Positions 1-10,300 of a stretch of DNA of 64,000 nucleotides are shown here, in pieces. Origin of the DNA: Icerya purchasi (lineage: Eukaryota > Arthropoda > Insecta > Hemiptera > Monophlebidae); the NCBI GenBank assembly GCA_039619475.1, contig CM077115.1, forward strand, positions 147,812,274-147,876,273. Reading direction: 5' to 3'. The notes below the pieces were generated by a model that had not been told where the DNA came from, searched no databases, and was given only the letters and a program-made list of their open reading frames with translations. Position 1 is the first letter of the stretch. Each line of letters starts with the position of its first letter. Both the position numbers and the translations under genes were made by a program.

Positions 1-1147
1 AGTATGGTTTTTTGCCTTTTTTTTTAACGAAAAGTTGATTCCGATTTTCGTCATTCGGTCAGTTTACCCAAATTTGAATTATTTGAATAAACTCGTTTTT
101 ATTCAATATTAAACCATTTTTTTACAGCGACTGGCTTCAAAAGTGAGAAATTTGCGTCAGAAAAAGTGAATTATGTTATCATTCGGAGACACCACATCGG
201 ATAAATCGGAGCATCTTAAATACAGAGGAGTGTACTCTTAGAGGAATACGTTACAAAAGATTACATAGTTTAACAATACGAACTGAGAGTCATTCGTCCG
301 TCAAGTTCCGTGTATGCAGTACAAAACAGGTATTTAACAGTGATGCGTATATTTTAGTAGAATTAGAGCTTGCACAATCTGGTTCAATAATACGGGATCT
401 GAACATTCGTAATCGGTTGAAAAATTAAGAGGCCACTTACAATGTCGGTATGAACCGTGCTGTACAAAACGCAACTACATGTATTTAAGTTAAACCTTTC
501 TCGTTTGGTACAAAAACACTAGGAATTAGGAACTGTTATTTCGCAGATAGGTACTACGTTTTGTAAAAATGTGAGCAACTGAAGAATGGGGTCAGTAGTA
601 ATCAAACGGAGGATTATCAACTGTAGTGCCAGAGTGAGCTGAAACGGTATTGACGACGAAAATTCTCGTTTCAATTTCTGAAAATCAGGAATACGGGTAA
701 TTATAATAAAATGCACACTATCCAATAAAATGTTGGGTTATTCATTTTATTGTTTTTTTTAAATACATAGTTAAATGATAATTCAAAATAATTTTAAATT
801 ATTATATTTTTTTCTAATTTTCTATTAAGTATAAAATAAATTTAAAGCGTAGTATTATGTAAATAGAAATTTCTCTCTGAAATAGAAAACAGAGCAAAAA
901 AGTACTAAAATTTATAATAATTTAACTAACGTAAGAGGGAATAGAAAGTGACGCTGATTAAATATGCAAATATAAACACATTGTTATTTTTTATTTAGTC
1001 AAAAAGCCGAAATTGATATTATGCACAATCCGCCTTGTGCTAGTTAATTTCCATATCGCTCTGACATTTTGCGTAATATTACAATCATTATACAAGTGGG
1101 AATTTTTATAAATATGCGCTGTTCAACGCATTATTAATACTAGCCTA
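1..1147. other. Intron sequence without a recognised feature
   Basis: Part of the PIKfyve intron after exon p. It is AT-rich, and the short open frames in it show no family resemblance. I see no exon, RNA gene or element boundary. Confidence 0.5.
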
Positions 1148-2459
1148 CGAGGTGCGACATTTGTAATCGTAGAATTGTTCCATGGCGCGACTTGTGGCAA
1201 CATTGTGATGATGCTCATGATCTCGTTGGAAAGAGGGGACATTTCTGAGTCAGTATATCTAATTTTCATAACGGTAGCACGCATATCTCGCGTTTTGTGG
1301 TCGTTTAAACAAAGTAAGATTTTTACACGTGTCGTGAAAATGTGCGATGTAAATACTGAGCAACGTATCGCAATCAAATTCTTGGTCAAACGCGGAGTAA
1401 AACCGCCGTCGGAAATCCTCGTACAATTACAAGACGTGTTTAAGGAAGACGCTATGAAAAAACCGACTGTTTTCAAGTGAGCTAAGCAGTTTAAAGACGG
1501 TCGTGAATCAGTTGAGGACGATCCGCGCTGCGGTGGTACTTCTACCGCAAAAACGGAGGCAAATGTTAAACGTGTGCACATGCGCGTGCTCCAAGACCGT
1601 CGAGTGAGTTGCCAAATGTTAGACGAAGAGTTAAACATCAACCGAGAGACCATTCGGCAGATTTTAAATGCCGATGTAGGGATGCGCAAACTGTGCGCCA
1701 AGATGGTTCCAAAACTGCTCACAGCTGAGCAAAAAGAGCCTAGTAGATCCATCCGTCAGGGCATGATTGATCGAATTGACGCTGAAGGAAACTAGTGGAT
1801 GTTGTCCATTATCACGGGGGGCGAGTCTTGGGTGTTCTAATATGACCCTGAGACCAAGAGACAGAACATGCAGTGGGTGGAGAAGGGTGGGGTACGTTCG
1901 AAAAAACCTCGCATGTCCAAATCAAGAGTCAAGTCTCTACTGATCGCTTTCTTCGACATCAACGGCGTTGTTCATCACGAATACGTACCCGCAGACCAGA
2001 CAGTCAATGCAGCATTCTACATCGAAATTTTGAAACGGTTACGAGCCCACGTGTACCGCGCACGACCCGAATTGTCCGAGAAGGGTTGGGTGCTGCATCA
2101 CGGCAATGCTCAAGCACACTCGTTCTTCGCAGTACGTCAGTTTTTGACGCTCTACAGCATCCCCCCCCAGTCCGTACCTAGCTCCGTGCGACTTTCATTT
2201 GTTCCCTCAACTCAAAAGTTACTTGAAAGGAAACCGATACGACGGCATTACCAAAATCCAAAGTGTCAAAATGAGGGTCCTGATGAACCTATCTGAAGGT
2301 AGGGGGTTTTCGGAGTGCTTCCAAAAATGGGTCGAACGTTGGCGGCGGTGCGCTAACCTCGGAAGAGACCACTGTGAAGGTGTTAAGAGTAAGTTTCCCC
2401 CTCGCCCTATTTTTAGGCCCTCCCGGGTAAAATTCTACTAATACAATTGTCACACCTCG
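1148..2459 (+). mobile_element. mariner-family DNA transposon, decayed copy
   Basis: A 1,312-bp element flanked by TA on both sides (1146-1147 and 2460-2461). The ends form an imperfect inverted repeat of about 33 bp: CGAGGTGCGACATTTGTAAT on the left against CGAGGTGTGACAATTGTATT read inward from the right. The interior is a broken transposase gene. Length, TA target and TIR are typical of Tc1/mariner elements. It sits in the last PIKfyve intron of the window, in the opposite orientation to the gene. Confidence 0.9.
1340..2441 (+). pseudogene. mariner transposase pseudogene (D34D type)
   Basis: The reading frame opens at MCDVNTEQRIAIKFLVKRGV and holds the paired helix-turn-helix region (VFK.AKQFKDGRESVEDDPR, then DEELNINRETIRQIL). 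It then has ITGGESWVF, YDPETKRQNMQW, FFDINGVVHHEYVPADQT, WVLHHGNAQAH and PCDFHLFPQLKSYL. In the family the catalytic Asp residues sit in TGDESW, HHDNA and PCDFH; here the first two are Gly and only the third remains. There are in-frame stops at 1478, 1793 and 1838, and a frameshift with a few residues lost at a run of C (2162-2169). It cannot encode an active enzyme. Confidence 0.9.
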
Positions 2460-3025
2460 TATACGTAACAAAATTGGTCTTTTTTTATTTTTATTTTCTT
2501 AAAACTGTTTCTCTTCTATTCTTTTGCATACCTTGAATACGCGCAATAAATGGACGTGCCAGAGCTGTTATTTGTTCTTACTGTAAACAGGAGAATTATT
2601 CTCGTTGTAAAAATTTGCCCATTTTTGGCTGCACCCGTTTGTAGTCGTAATTATTTTTTTGAAATATTTTTTTACGAACGTTTTAGATTTTGACGGTAGT
2701 ACAATAAAAATGTATCCGTGTGAATGTAAACATTTCCATTATATTAATGTACAAAATATCTTTCGAACCATTTATTTTTATTAAAATATCTAAAAAAAAA
2801 GACGTAATTGTCCATCTGTTTCTGCTCCATTATAAAATTATACCAGGTGACCCGTGCCAACACTTCGCACTGTTAATGGTCAGTTACGTAATATATAATA
2901 AAGTGAAAATAAGTAAATGTAAATATTTATCAATTTAAAATATTCTATTATAAAAAAAAATGTAACAAAATCAGTCTTCTTATTGCAAATGATATTAACA
3001 TTTTTTATTTTTTTTTACATTAATT
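2460..3025. other. AT-rich intron sequence, nothing recognised
   Basis: Lies between the mariner and the Helitron relic. It is AT-rich with poly-A and poly-T runs. The 3' terminus of the Helitron (hairpin and CTRR end) might lie here but I could not identify it. Confidence 0.4.
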
Positions 3026-3640
3026 TCACAAAACTCCTTTAAAAACAATGTTAGAAGTTATGACGTGATCATCATTCACTTTTTGCCCGTATGAATCTTC
3101 AACACAAACAAAGATATCTTTAAACATACGGGGAATCGTGAAAAAGCCACGTGTAACTCTCAGGTTCTGGTAAATACAATCCTGCCCTTTGAAGCGTCTG
3201 ATTGTTAATGGTCATAAGCAACTTTTATCGGGAATTGTTTACTTACCATTTGGAAAGGCACAGTAGGATCAGAAGGTGTAATCCGGGGTATGAGCACAGT
3301 TTTATTGGAGTGAATAATTTCAGCAGTGATGATGTACTCACCTAAGTGAGTTACCACTAAACTTTTATCATTAAAATTAATCCTTGTTTAACGTGAAGAT
3401 TTCTAATTGACATTATGATAGCATTTTTCTTCAAAATCAATTTATGAAACGGTAAACCGGGGATGGATTCAAAGAGTTTATGAATTCTATGGAGTACAAT
3501 TGAGCATTGTCCGTTTCTTCATGTTGGACACAATCAGAACTGGAGTAAACCTTTTCCTTTCCAATTAACAAACTGGAAATTATATATTCATTAATTTTTG
3601 TACAATCATCGTTTTTTGGACATAACATCGTCGTTGAATA
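3026..3640 (-). pseudogene. Helitron RepHel helicase, C-terminal relic
   Basis: On the minus strand the frames give PKNDDCTKINEYIISSLLIG, KEKVYSSSDCVQHEETDN, IEFINSLNPSP, then LVVTHLGEY and TVLIPRITPSDPTVPFQM. After these come FPIKVAYD, a Q-S-rich remnant of the motif after it, QLYVAFSR-like sequence, and a C-terminus matching T.NIVFKGVL before a TGA at 3028-3026. This order matches the last third of the PIF1-like helicase of Helitrons. There are several frameshifts and stops. The Rep domain and 5' half are missing. Confidence 0.82.
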
Positions 3641-4501
3641 AAAATGCGAAATATTTTGTTCATTGATTTTTCTGGCATTGAATATGGTAGTAATAATACT
3701 ATCATAATTTGAAGCTTTGTTTTGATTTATTTATACGTTTAATTTATTCTATTCTATTCTATTCAGACTTTAGAATCTTCAAAATACCATATCAAACATT
3801 GATTTTGATACAAATATCCCCCATGCGAATATTTCGCTCAAACTTTCTGACTGTACGTGTCTTTAACCCAAACATAAATATCACAGAATTTACGAAATTT
3901 TTTAAATGTTTACTTTTTAGATGTTTTACAATTATAAACATATATTGATCTATTATTTTTTCATTGTAGCCATTATTTAATGTTTTTATTTCAGTTTATT
4001 TTTATTTGACATTATTTGTAAAACTCATAATAGATAAAAAGTAACCATTAAGAGCAGTACTTAATTATGATCCCTTCGCTGGCAGCAATTTTTACGAAAA
4101 TATATAAATAAAACTGTCTTTTGCAGTTACTTTATGTTACAATTTGTTACACGAACATTTTCACTATTCAGAAAGAAATAACATTTTAAACACATATCCA
4201 TGAATATATATATGTATCTTGAAATAGACGAAACTGGTAGGATATTTTTTATATATATATATTACGAAATATGTATGTATGTATATGTGTGTGTGTGTGT
4301 TCTCGTGAATATATTTTTAAATCCTTATTTTATTTTTTGTTCTAATTTTTACTATTTGCATGTTGCTTGCCACAATATTCATTAGAACCAACTGAGTGCT
4401 ATTTCTGGTGGTCCATAGCTTTCATCATTGTCTTTTTCTGTTTTTCATTGTTTACTCACTGTTTTCATCATATTAATCACTTATTTTATAAATGGTCTAT
4501 T
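3641..4501. other. AT-rich intron sequence with short simple repeats
   Basis: Contains a short ATTCT tandem run near 3743-3763 and a TATG/TGTG run near 4273-4300. No gene or element was recognised. Confidence 0.5.
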
Positions 4502-5600
4502 TATTAGCCGTCGTCCGCATCTTCATCCGCACATTAATACCTATTTAAATCTTTAAATTTTTTCTCTTTTTTATAAAGTGAACTCTATATTCTTACGAAA
4601 GGCTTATATTCACTTTTCTTTTCGTTTGGGAACATTACTAATACAATAGTTAAAGCATGCATTATGTACATTCCGTGACAGCAAATCTTAAGATTTAAAT
4701 TTAAATAATATTCGCATTAGCACCTAATAAAACAACTGTTGTAGGCCTGTTTATTAATTCCTCTGTAATTATAGAGTACATTATTGTAGAACATCACTAA
4801 TAAATTGTATAGTTACTAAATTGTGTATTCATATATCTTAAAAAATTGAAATATATTACTATAAAGGATTATTTGTGTTATTAATATTTACGATTATTCA
4901 ACAATTTAGTTGTCTATGCTACAAAGCAGTTGTCCGTGATTTCATCTTTTTTGCTAAAAAACTTATTAGCGTCAAATGAGCTTCATTTCTGAAAATAAAA
5001 TTGCTTCATCACTCAATCATCCGTTTTTTAATCCTTCTTGACCATCCAATTGATTCCGTTGCTCTATAAACCGTCCATTTACTTTTCCGTTTGCTTTCTT
5101 GGGCTTTAAATGTGAATAGTATTTATTTTTTTAAAGGAGTTTTCAATTAATATACGTATTTATGCATAAATTCTTTCTCTTTAAGAAACATATATATATC
5201 GCCGTACAACAAGAAATAGTTTATGATCAGCTAAAGATTTTCTAGGTTTGTACAATTCGTGTCTTCCGCGATCTATAATAAAATGTTTCGCTCAACCACA
5301 GATCACACATAGCCATTATTTTAGAAATATATAAAATCAACAACTGGCACATACTCTTCTCTTTATCTTAGGTGGATAACAGTAATTTCGCAGAATTATA
5401 TATTTAAAAGAACCTGCAAACCAGTTTTGTTTTGCGCCTTTCAACCTTTCTGCTTATATATTCATATCCTGTCATAGGGATTTATTAATTTGGATAACGC
5501 TGGAAAGAAAGAGAAGGCACGTTGTGCCAGAAATTAATAAAACGTTGGCTTATATTTTACCATAGTAATTATTTTATTCAAATTTTTACGTTTCACTTAT
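4502..5600 (+). repeat. Interspersed repeat family A, copy 1
   Basis: Shares order and sequence with 50122-51350 and with the reverse complement of 17437-18235. All three share an ATTAATACCTRTTTAAATC start region, a TTTCGCTCAACC motif, a GCCATWATTTT motif, and ACCATRGTAATYATTTTATT near the end. It has no coding capacity, so it is probably the non-autonomous end of a larger element. The right boundary is uncertain. Confidence 0.7.
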
Positions 5601-5926
5601 ATTTATTAATTATATCCAAAAGTTTCATTATTGGTAATCTAATAACCAATCTACACCCCAAATGTAAAGACGTATATTATATTAAATATTTCATCTACTT
5701 TTTTTATTTTATGAAATATATTTAGCCTTTCTTTTTCCCACACGTCGTTGACGAAAACCCCCCTAGCTCGGTCTTTTAAATTATGCACTCAAACCTTTTC
5801 CATGAAAAAACACTCACATGTATCAACTTTTATGGTGATCGGTCAAACGGTGTCAAAGTCAATCAATCTCATATATATCAACATCTATTTTTATTTATAT
5901 ATCTATCTATCTATACTGTAACGCAT
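5601..5926. other. AT-rich intron sequence with a short TATC run
   Basis: Holds a short ATCT repeat (5900-5915) directly before the LTR-like block. Nothing else was recognised. Confidence 0.5.
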
Positions 5927-6994
5927 TCGATACCTACAGCGCTATCTTTTAGCGGTGTTCGAATTATAAAGACATATTTCTCGTTGATCAAAATCATTTA
6001 TTTCATGAGTTATCGAACACCGCGTTTTATTCGACGTAATCGCGGATCGTAGTGGGTATCGGAGATGCTTATCGGCTAAAATCGAAATTCTCGGACACGG
6101 TCGAATGGACGGCTGCGTCAGGTGAGACTGTGTGCGTTTGTATTGTTGGTAGCGGCCGATAGCGGAGAGTACTCTACGAGTCCGGGGAGAGTGCGTGTCG
6201 AGTAGCAGCTGAGCCGAGAACATTGAGCTGAGGGAAGTTTATAAAATCCGTCGTGGCCGCTTTAAAATACGTGTTATATAGAAATGTTCTAGAAAAATCG
6301 GCGTTTATAATATTAATTGATAAGGTATGGGGTAATTTCAGCGATTCGACTATGTCGTTCGGAAAAAGCCCATCGTGTATCGAAATCTTCGTTCGTGCAT
6401 CTTGCACTATAATCCGATAGAGAATTAATTCGTTGTTCACTCGATATAGTCAATAATGGTCGTTCGTTTTATTTTGTCGTGAGATCAGGTAGTCGCGTGC
6501 ATCAGTTTTACCCTAGTCATTATTAATTTCTACGTGTATTCGTCATAATTGATCGAAATTTTGCTTTTTTTGTGTAATTTTTTACTAGTCTATACCGCAT
6601 ATTTTTTTCTCTTACGTATTTTTTACGCGGTCTCGTCGCTTTGTTTGTGATTTTTTTTTGAATATATACGTTTTTATAAAAGGTTTCATTTGGACACGTG
6701 GTGGGCCCGTGACATCTCCATCGGGGAGACACTACCGCCTTCGAATGGCGGATTTCGCGACAAAAAAAAATTTTATCGGCAGAAATTTTTTTGTATATTT
6801 TTTTTTATCTCGTTAAAAGCCTGGAACTCTGCTCGGCAGAGTGTATATCCGGTGGTGGCAAGCCGTTCTCTTGCCACTGGCGCCCGTTTTTTTTTTTGTT
6901 AATATTTTTTTAGTTTTTATTATTATTTTTTTGTAAAATTCAATTAATATTGAAAAATTCAGAAGGAAAACCGAAGAAAGTCGAATTTATAACA
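5927..6994 (+). mobile_element. Possible LTR (about 1.07 kb) of a retrotransposon
   Basis: The block starts TGTAACGC and ends ATAACA. It is followed two bases later by TGGCCCCCTAAACAGGGAC, which resembles a tRNA-Lys primer binding site. It is richer in CpG than its surroundings (5990-6260) and has TATAAA-like sequences at 5966 and 6239. It also holds an 11-bp inverted repeat (5952-5962 with 6013-6023) and two perfect hairpins near 6826-6877. No gag or pol sequence and no second LTR were seen; a PIKfyve exon begins at 7138. The boundaries are guesses from TG...CA and the primer-site position. It could instead be another GC-rich repeat. Confidence 0.4.
6826..6877. repeat. Two adjacent perfect hairpins inside the LTR-like block
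   Basis: First hairpin: ACTCTGC (6826-6832), loop TCG, GCAGAGT (6836-6842). Second: GTGGCAAG (6855-6862), 7-base loop, CTTGCCAC (6870-6877). Both are GC-rich compared with the surroundings, so they would be stable in RNA. They could be part of an R/U5 region, but this is inference. Confidence 0.6.
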
Positions 6995-6996
6995 AA

Positions 6997-7072
6997 TGGC
7001 CCCCTAAACAGGGACTCGAAGTCGTAATTCACATAACTGGATTTACATCAAATGGCACTCCGAAAGAGGGAC
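6997..7072 (+). repeat. Tandem pair of primer-binding-site-like modules
   Basis: TGGCCCCCTAAACAGGGAC (6997-7015) and TGGCACTCCGAAAGAGGGAC (7053-7072) each follow CAAA and are each followed by a TC and AATTCACAT. The module is therefore an imperfect tandem duplication with a period of about 56 bp. Both resemble the complement of a tRNA-Lys 3' end. The second lies 66 bp from the donor side of PIKfyve exon p. Confidence 0.55.
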
Positions 7073-7137
7073 CAATAGTCCAAATTCACATCAATACATA
7101 TATACATACACATTAACATTTATATATATATTATTAC

Positions 7138-7319
7138 CTGCCTACAACAAAATGATCGGATGAAATTGTAATTTGTTTCTGTAAATTCTCTAATGAATGT
7201 TGATAATGATATGTACTGAGGGTATATGCTATAATCGATCCCGGTTCATTTTCGTATACTACAATCGGCAGTGAACAGCTAACGTTTAATAGGTAATGTT
7301 CATTTGGATTAATTGGGTT
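7138..7319 (-). CDS. PIKfyve: PIKfyve exon p (VVYENEPGSIIAY block, last exon in window)
   Basis: A 182-nt exon, phase 0 in and phase 2 out, acceptor tttgttttag and donor gtaataata. It encodes NPINPNEHYLLNVSCSLP, IVVYENEPGSIIAYTLST and YHYQHSLENL. V(V/I)VYENEPSSIIAYAL is among the best-conserved blocks of PIKfyve/Fab1, just before the lipid kinase domain. No further exon was found from here to position 1, so this intron is over 7.1 kb and the kinase exons lie outside. An LTR-like block ends 66 bases from its donor side. Confidence 0.95.
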
Positions 7320-10300
7320 CTAAAACAAAATTTAGTACATTTTAAATTTGCAGTAAAAATACGTAAAACTACTTTCAGTGTTTACATCTATCCATCTAAC
7401 TTTCACATCTTATAATATCGGTTTTCTCTGTTCGTAGGAAACACTTAATAACAACTTTGGCAGTGATCATATTCTTATTGTTATAAACAACCTTTCTATT
7501 ATATACCATTTTCCTCCTCTCATGCTTCTTCGTGGTTTCTTCCTAAAACAAATTGGTCAAAATTCTGCTCAATCGTTGATTCTTCTCTTTCACATACTCA
7601 ATCCGATCCTAATCCAATCTCTCAGTACAATTCTTTCATTAATTCAATTTATTCATTTCTTTCCCTATTGGCGTCTCCTTAACTTCCCTTCACGAAGAAG
7701 AAACAAACTTCTGGATTTTCTATGGTGAAACGCTGATTATAAAATTGTTTTTTGACTACAGCATTATTATACCTTTAAGGCTTTTCGTTCGTTTTCTTCT
7801 CTCTTAAACTTCCTTTCTTATAAAAAAATCAAATGCTAACGCCAAATATGTACTTAAGGGTTCTAAGAAAAACTCCTCGAAAGATTATTGTATACATCTT
7901 TCTCAACTTTCTTGCGTTATACTCTGTATCAGGGAAGTGTCAGGGGCCCTTAGGGATTCTTCTTGCATTCGTCCTAACTTTAATCTTCCTGTCGAAAGTC
8001 TCGTTCCGTTTATTAACTCTATTGCTCCTGAGTACATTCTTTCTCTTAAAAAAACTTATTCATTTTATCTTTCTCTTCCTCTACTTCTCATGTTTTGACA
8101 TTGCCCTTTAATATCAACGAGTTTAGCATTTACATTCTTAACGCCGCTCTTCTCTCTTTAAGGATCCCCTTCTATTTTCTTTTATAGATGATATTTTTTT
8201 ATATTCCACTCCTGAAACATTACTAAGCTTTGAGGCTAATGACGAGCTTAGGCTTCTTTCTCGAATTTGAGAACAGTCCTCTTCAACATTCATTTTTCAA
8301 TTTTTTCTTCAAAATGTTTGCTCCCATATAACGCTTCTTTCTTTAATCAATTATTCCATTATTCAAGCAAATTTCCTCTTTCCGATACGTTGTGGTGTCT
8401 CGTTCAATAGCCAGCTTTCCTTTCATGAACATGTAAATGATTTTTGTACTTTTTCTTTAAAAGATTAAACCTCCTCATAGCACTCTCCGTAAACAAGTAG
8501 CGCGGAGAGGAATACTTTAGTCCTTATTATTTTGTATAAATCTATTATCTTATCGAAACTATACTATTGTTCTTTCTTGTAAGCTGATGCCTTGAAATTT
8601 GTTCTCTCTAAACTCAACCGGATCCAAAGTTTGTGTCTTTGCCTACATCCTGAAACTCTAAGGTCTACTGTTTGCCAAGCAGAAATTCCTTCAGAAGCTA
8701 ATTTTGCTCCGTTGTTTATCCGCAGATCGTAGTTAAGATATCGATTTTTAAGTAAATATCTTCCACTCTCCTCCTTTTCCAAATTTATCCATTCCGATAT
8801 ATATTCCTTTTCCACCACTAGCCCTCTTCTTGCTCATATATTTCTTTTCCTATGTCAGTTTTTCCTTACATTGTTTGCTTTAATAAAACTCCATATTTTA
8901 TCCTAAACTTTCAAATATTTTTCTCCCCTCTAAATTAGTTTTCCTTCTTGTGTCTCATAATCATCTCCCGATTCGACTGTTAGTAGTGAATTCAATTGCA
9001 CCCTCAATTCTACATTTCCCTTTCACTCTCTTATTTTCATCAACGTTCAAACATATCGGAAGGAGTGCGGATCACCTTTACGATCCCGTCTCTTGTTCAT
9101 TCGGAATCCATTGAATTATCTTCCTTTTGCTTCACCAACACTGCCGAATTCTTAGCTGTTTTGTGTGCTAATCTTAATATCTCTTTTTCTAGTTTTCTGG
9201 TGCTAAAAGTGTACTACTAGCCATTATTTCGTCTTTTCTACCTTCCACCTCCCTCGATAGATCCAATTATCCTTTTTATTTGATCTTTAATCTTCAAGTT
9301 GTCCACTCGTCGTTCTATCCATACTGATGTCCATGGACATGTAGAAATTGAGAACAGTGAGTAGGCCGATTTATTAGCCTAATCTCTTGCACATACTGGT
9401 CGATTTATCAAACTGTTCCTCCAAATTTTAGTGATACATCTATCCTTCTTCTTTTTATAATGCTCAATATTTTTACCTCTCAATTCAGCCTTTCTTATTT
9501 TTCCGATCACGATACTACGATTATTATCGTTTCCACATTAGCTATAATTTTCTTCCTTCATCTCTCTTTCGTTTTTCTCTATTAACTCTCCTTTTCGCAA
9601 ATCCCGTCCTGACGACGGCAGTTTAATTTGCAATACCAATCACAATTTTTCTTTGAATGTTCTGGTACCTCCGCTGAATGATCGGTTTTTTATCTTCAAC
9701 TTTTAGACCTGTCTCTTCTTAACCTTATCAAACGTATCCTTCATTCGTATGTCTCCTACAGTTCTCTGTCTCTTTCCTTTTTTAATTGTTGTAACTGTAT
9801 TAAAATTTAATTTGTTTTTTTTTTATTCTAATATCTTTACCCGTAGTGTTGGGGGAAAAAAAACTGTTGCATGTCATAAGAGATTTTCTAGCCGAGGCCA
9901 GCAACGGCGATTAATCAATTTATTACCTAAATTTACATTTTTTTATTATTAAACATTACAAATGAATTACGCAATTAAAAAACAGAATTATTACCGAAAG
10001 AACATTTGTGCTTGAATTGAATGAATTTAATAAGAATTGCGGCAACAATGCTTTAATTTTATCCGATGGTTGGGAAACTTGGTTTACAATAGATTCATTT
10101 GCGTGCGACGACATTAAAGGCGGCTGAGCAGCTTGGTCACTAATATTTGCTTTCTCAACTAGATAAGGAAAATAACAGACACATAGTATATTATTTTGTT
10201 TTCAGTAAACGCATAAAAAAACTTCTTTTATATGATTAAAAAATGTTCTCTACTTATTGATAGTAGTTGATTATATACTATTATAAGGAACTGTATTTTA

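Noticed and set aside
1..720. Possible exon after the tttttacag at about 119-128 on the plus strand
   Set aside because: The reading hits stops within about 15 codons and no protein family was recognised.
1123..1752. Minus-strand 209-codon frame
   Set aside because: Shadow of the mariner transposase on the opposite strand.
5942..6223. Minus-strand 93-codon frame in the CpG-rich block
   Set aside because: No domain and no codon signature of a gene; open by low AT content of the LTR-like block.
1..7137. PIKfyve lipid kinase domain exons
   Set aside because: The minus strand was read for the glycine-rich kinase blocks that should follow exon p; none were found. They must lie beyond the window.
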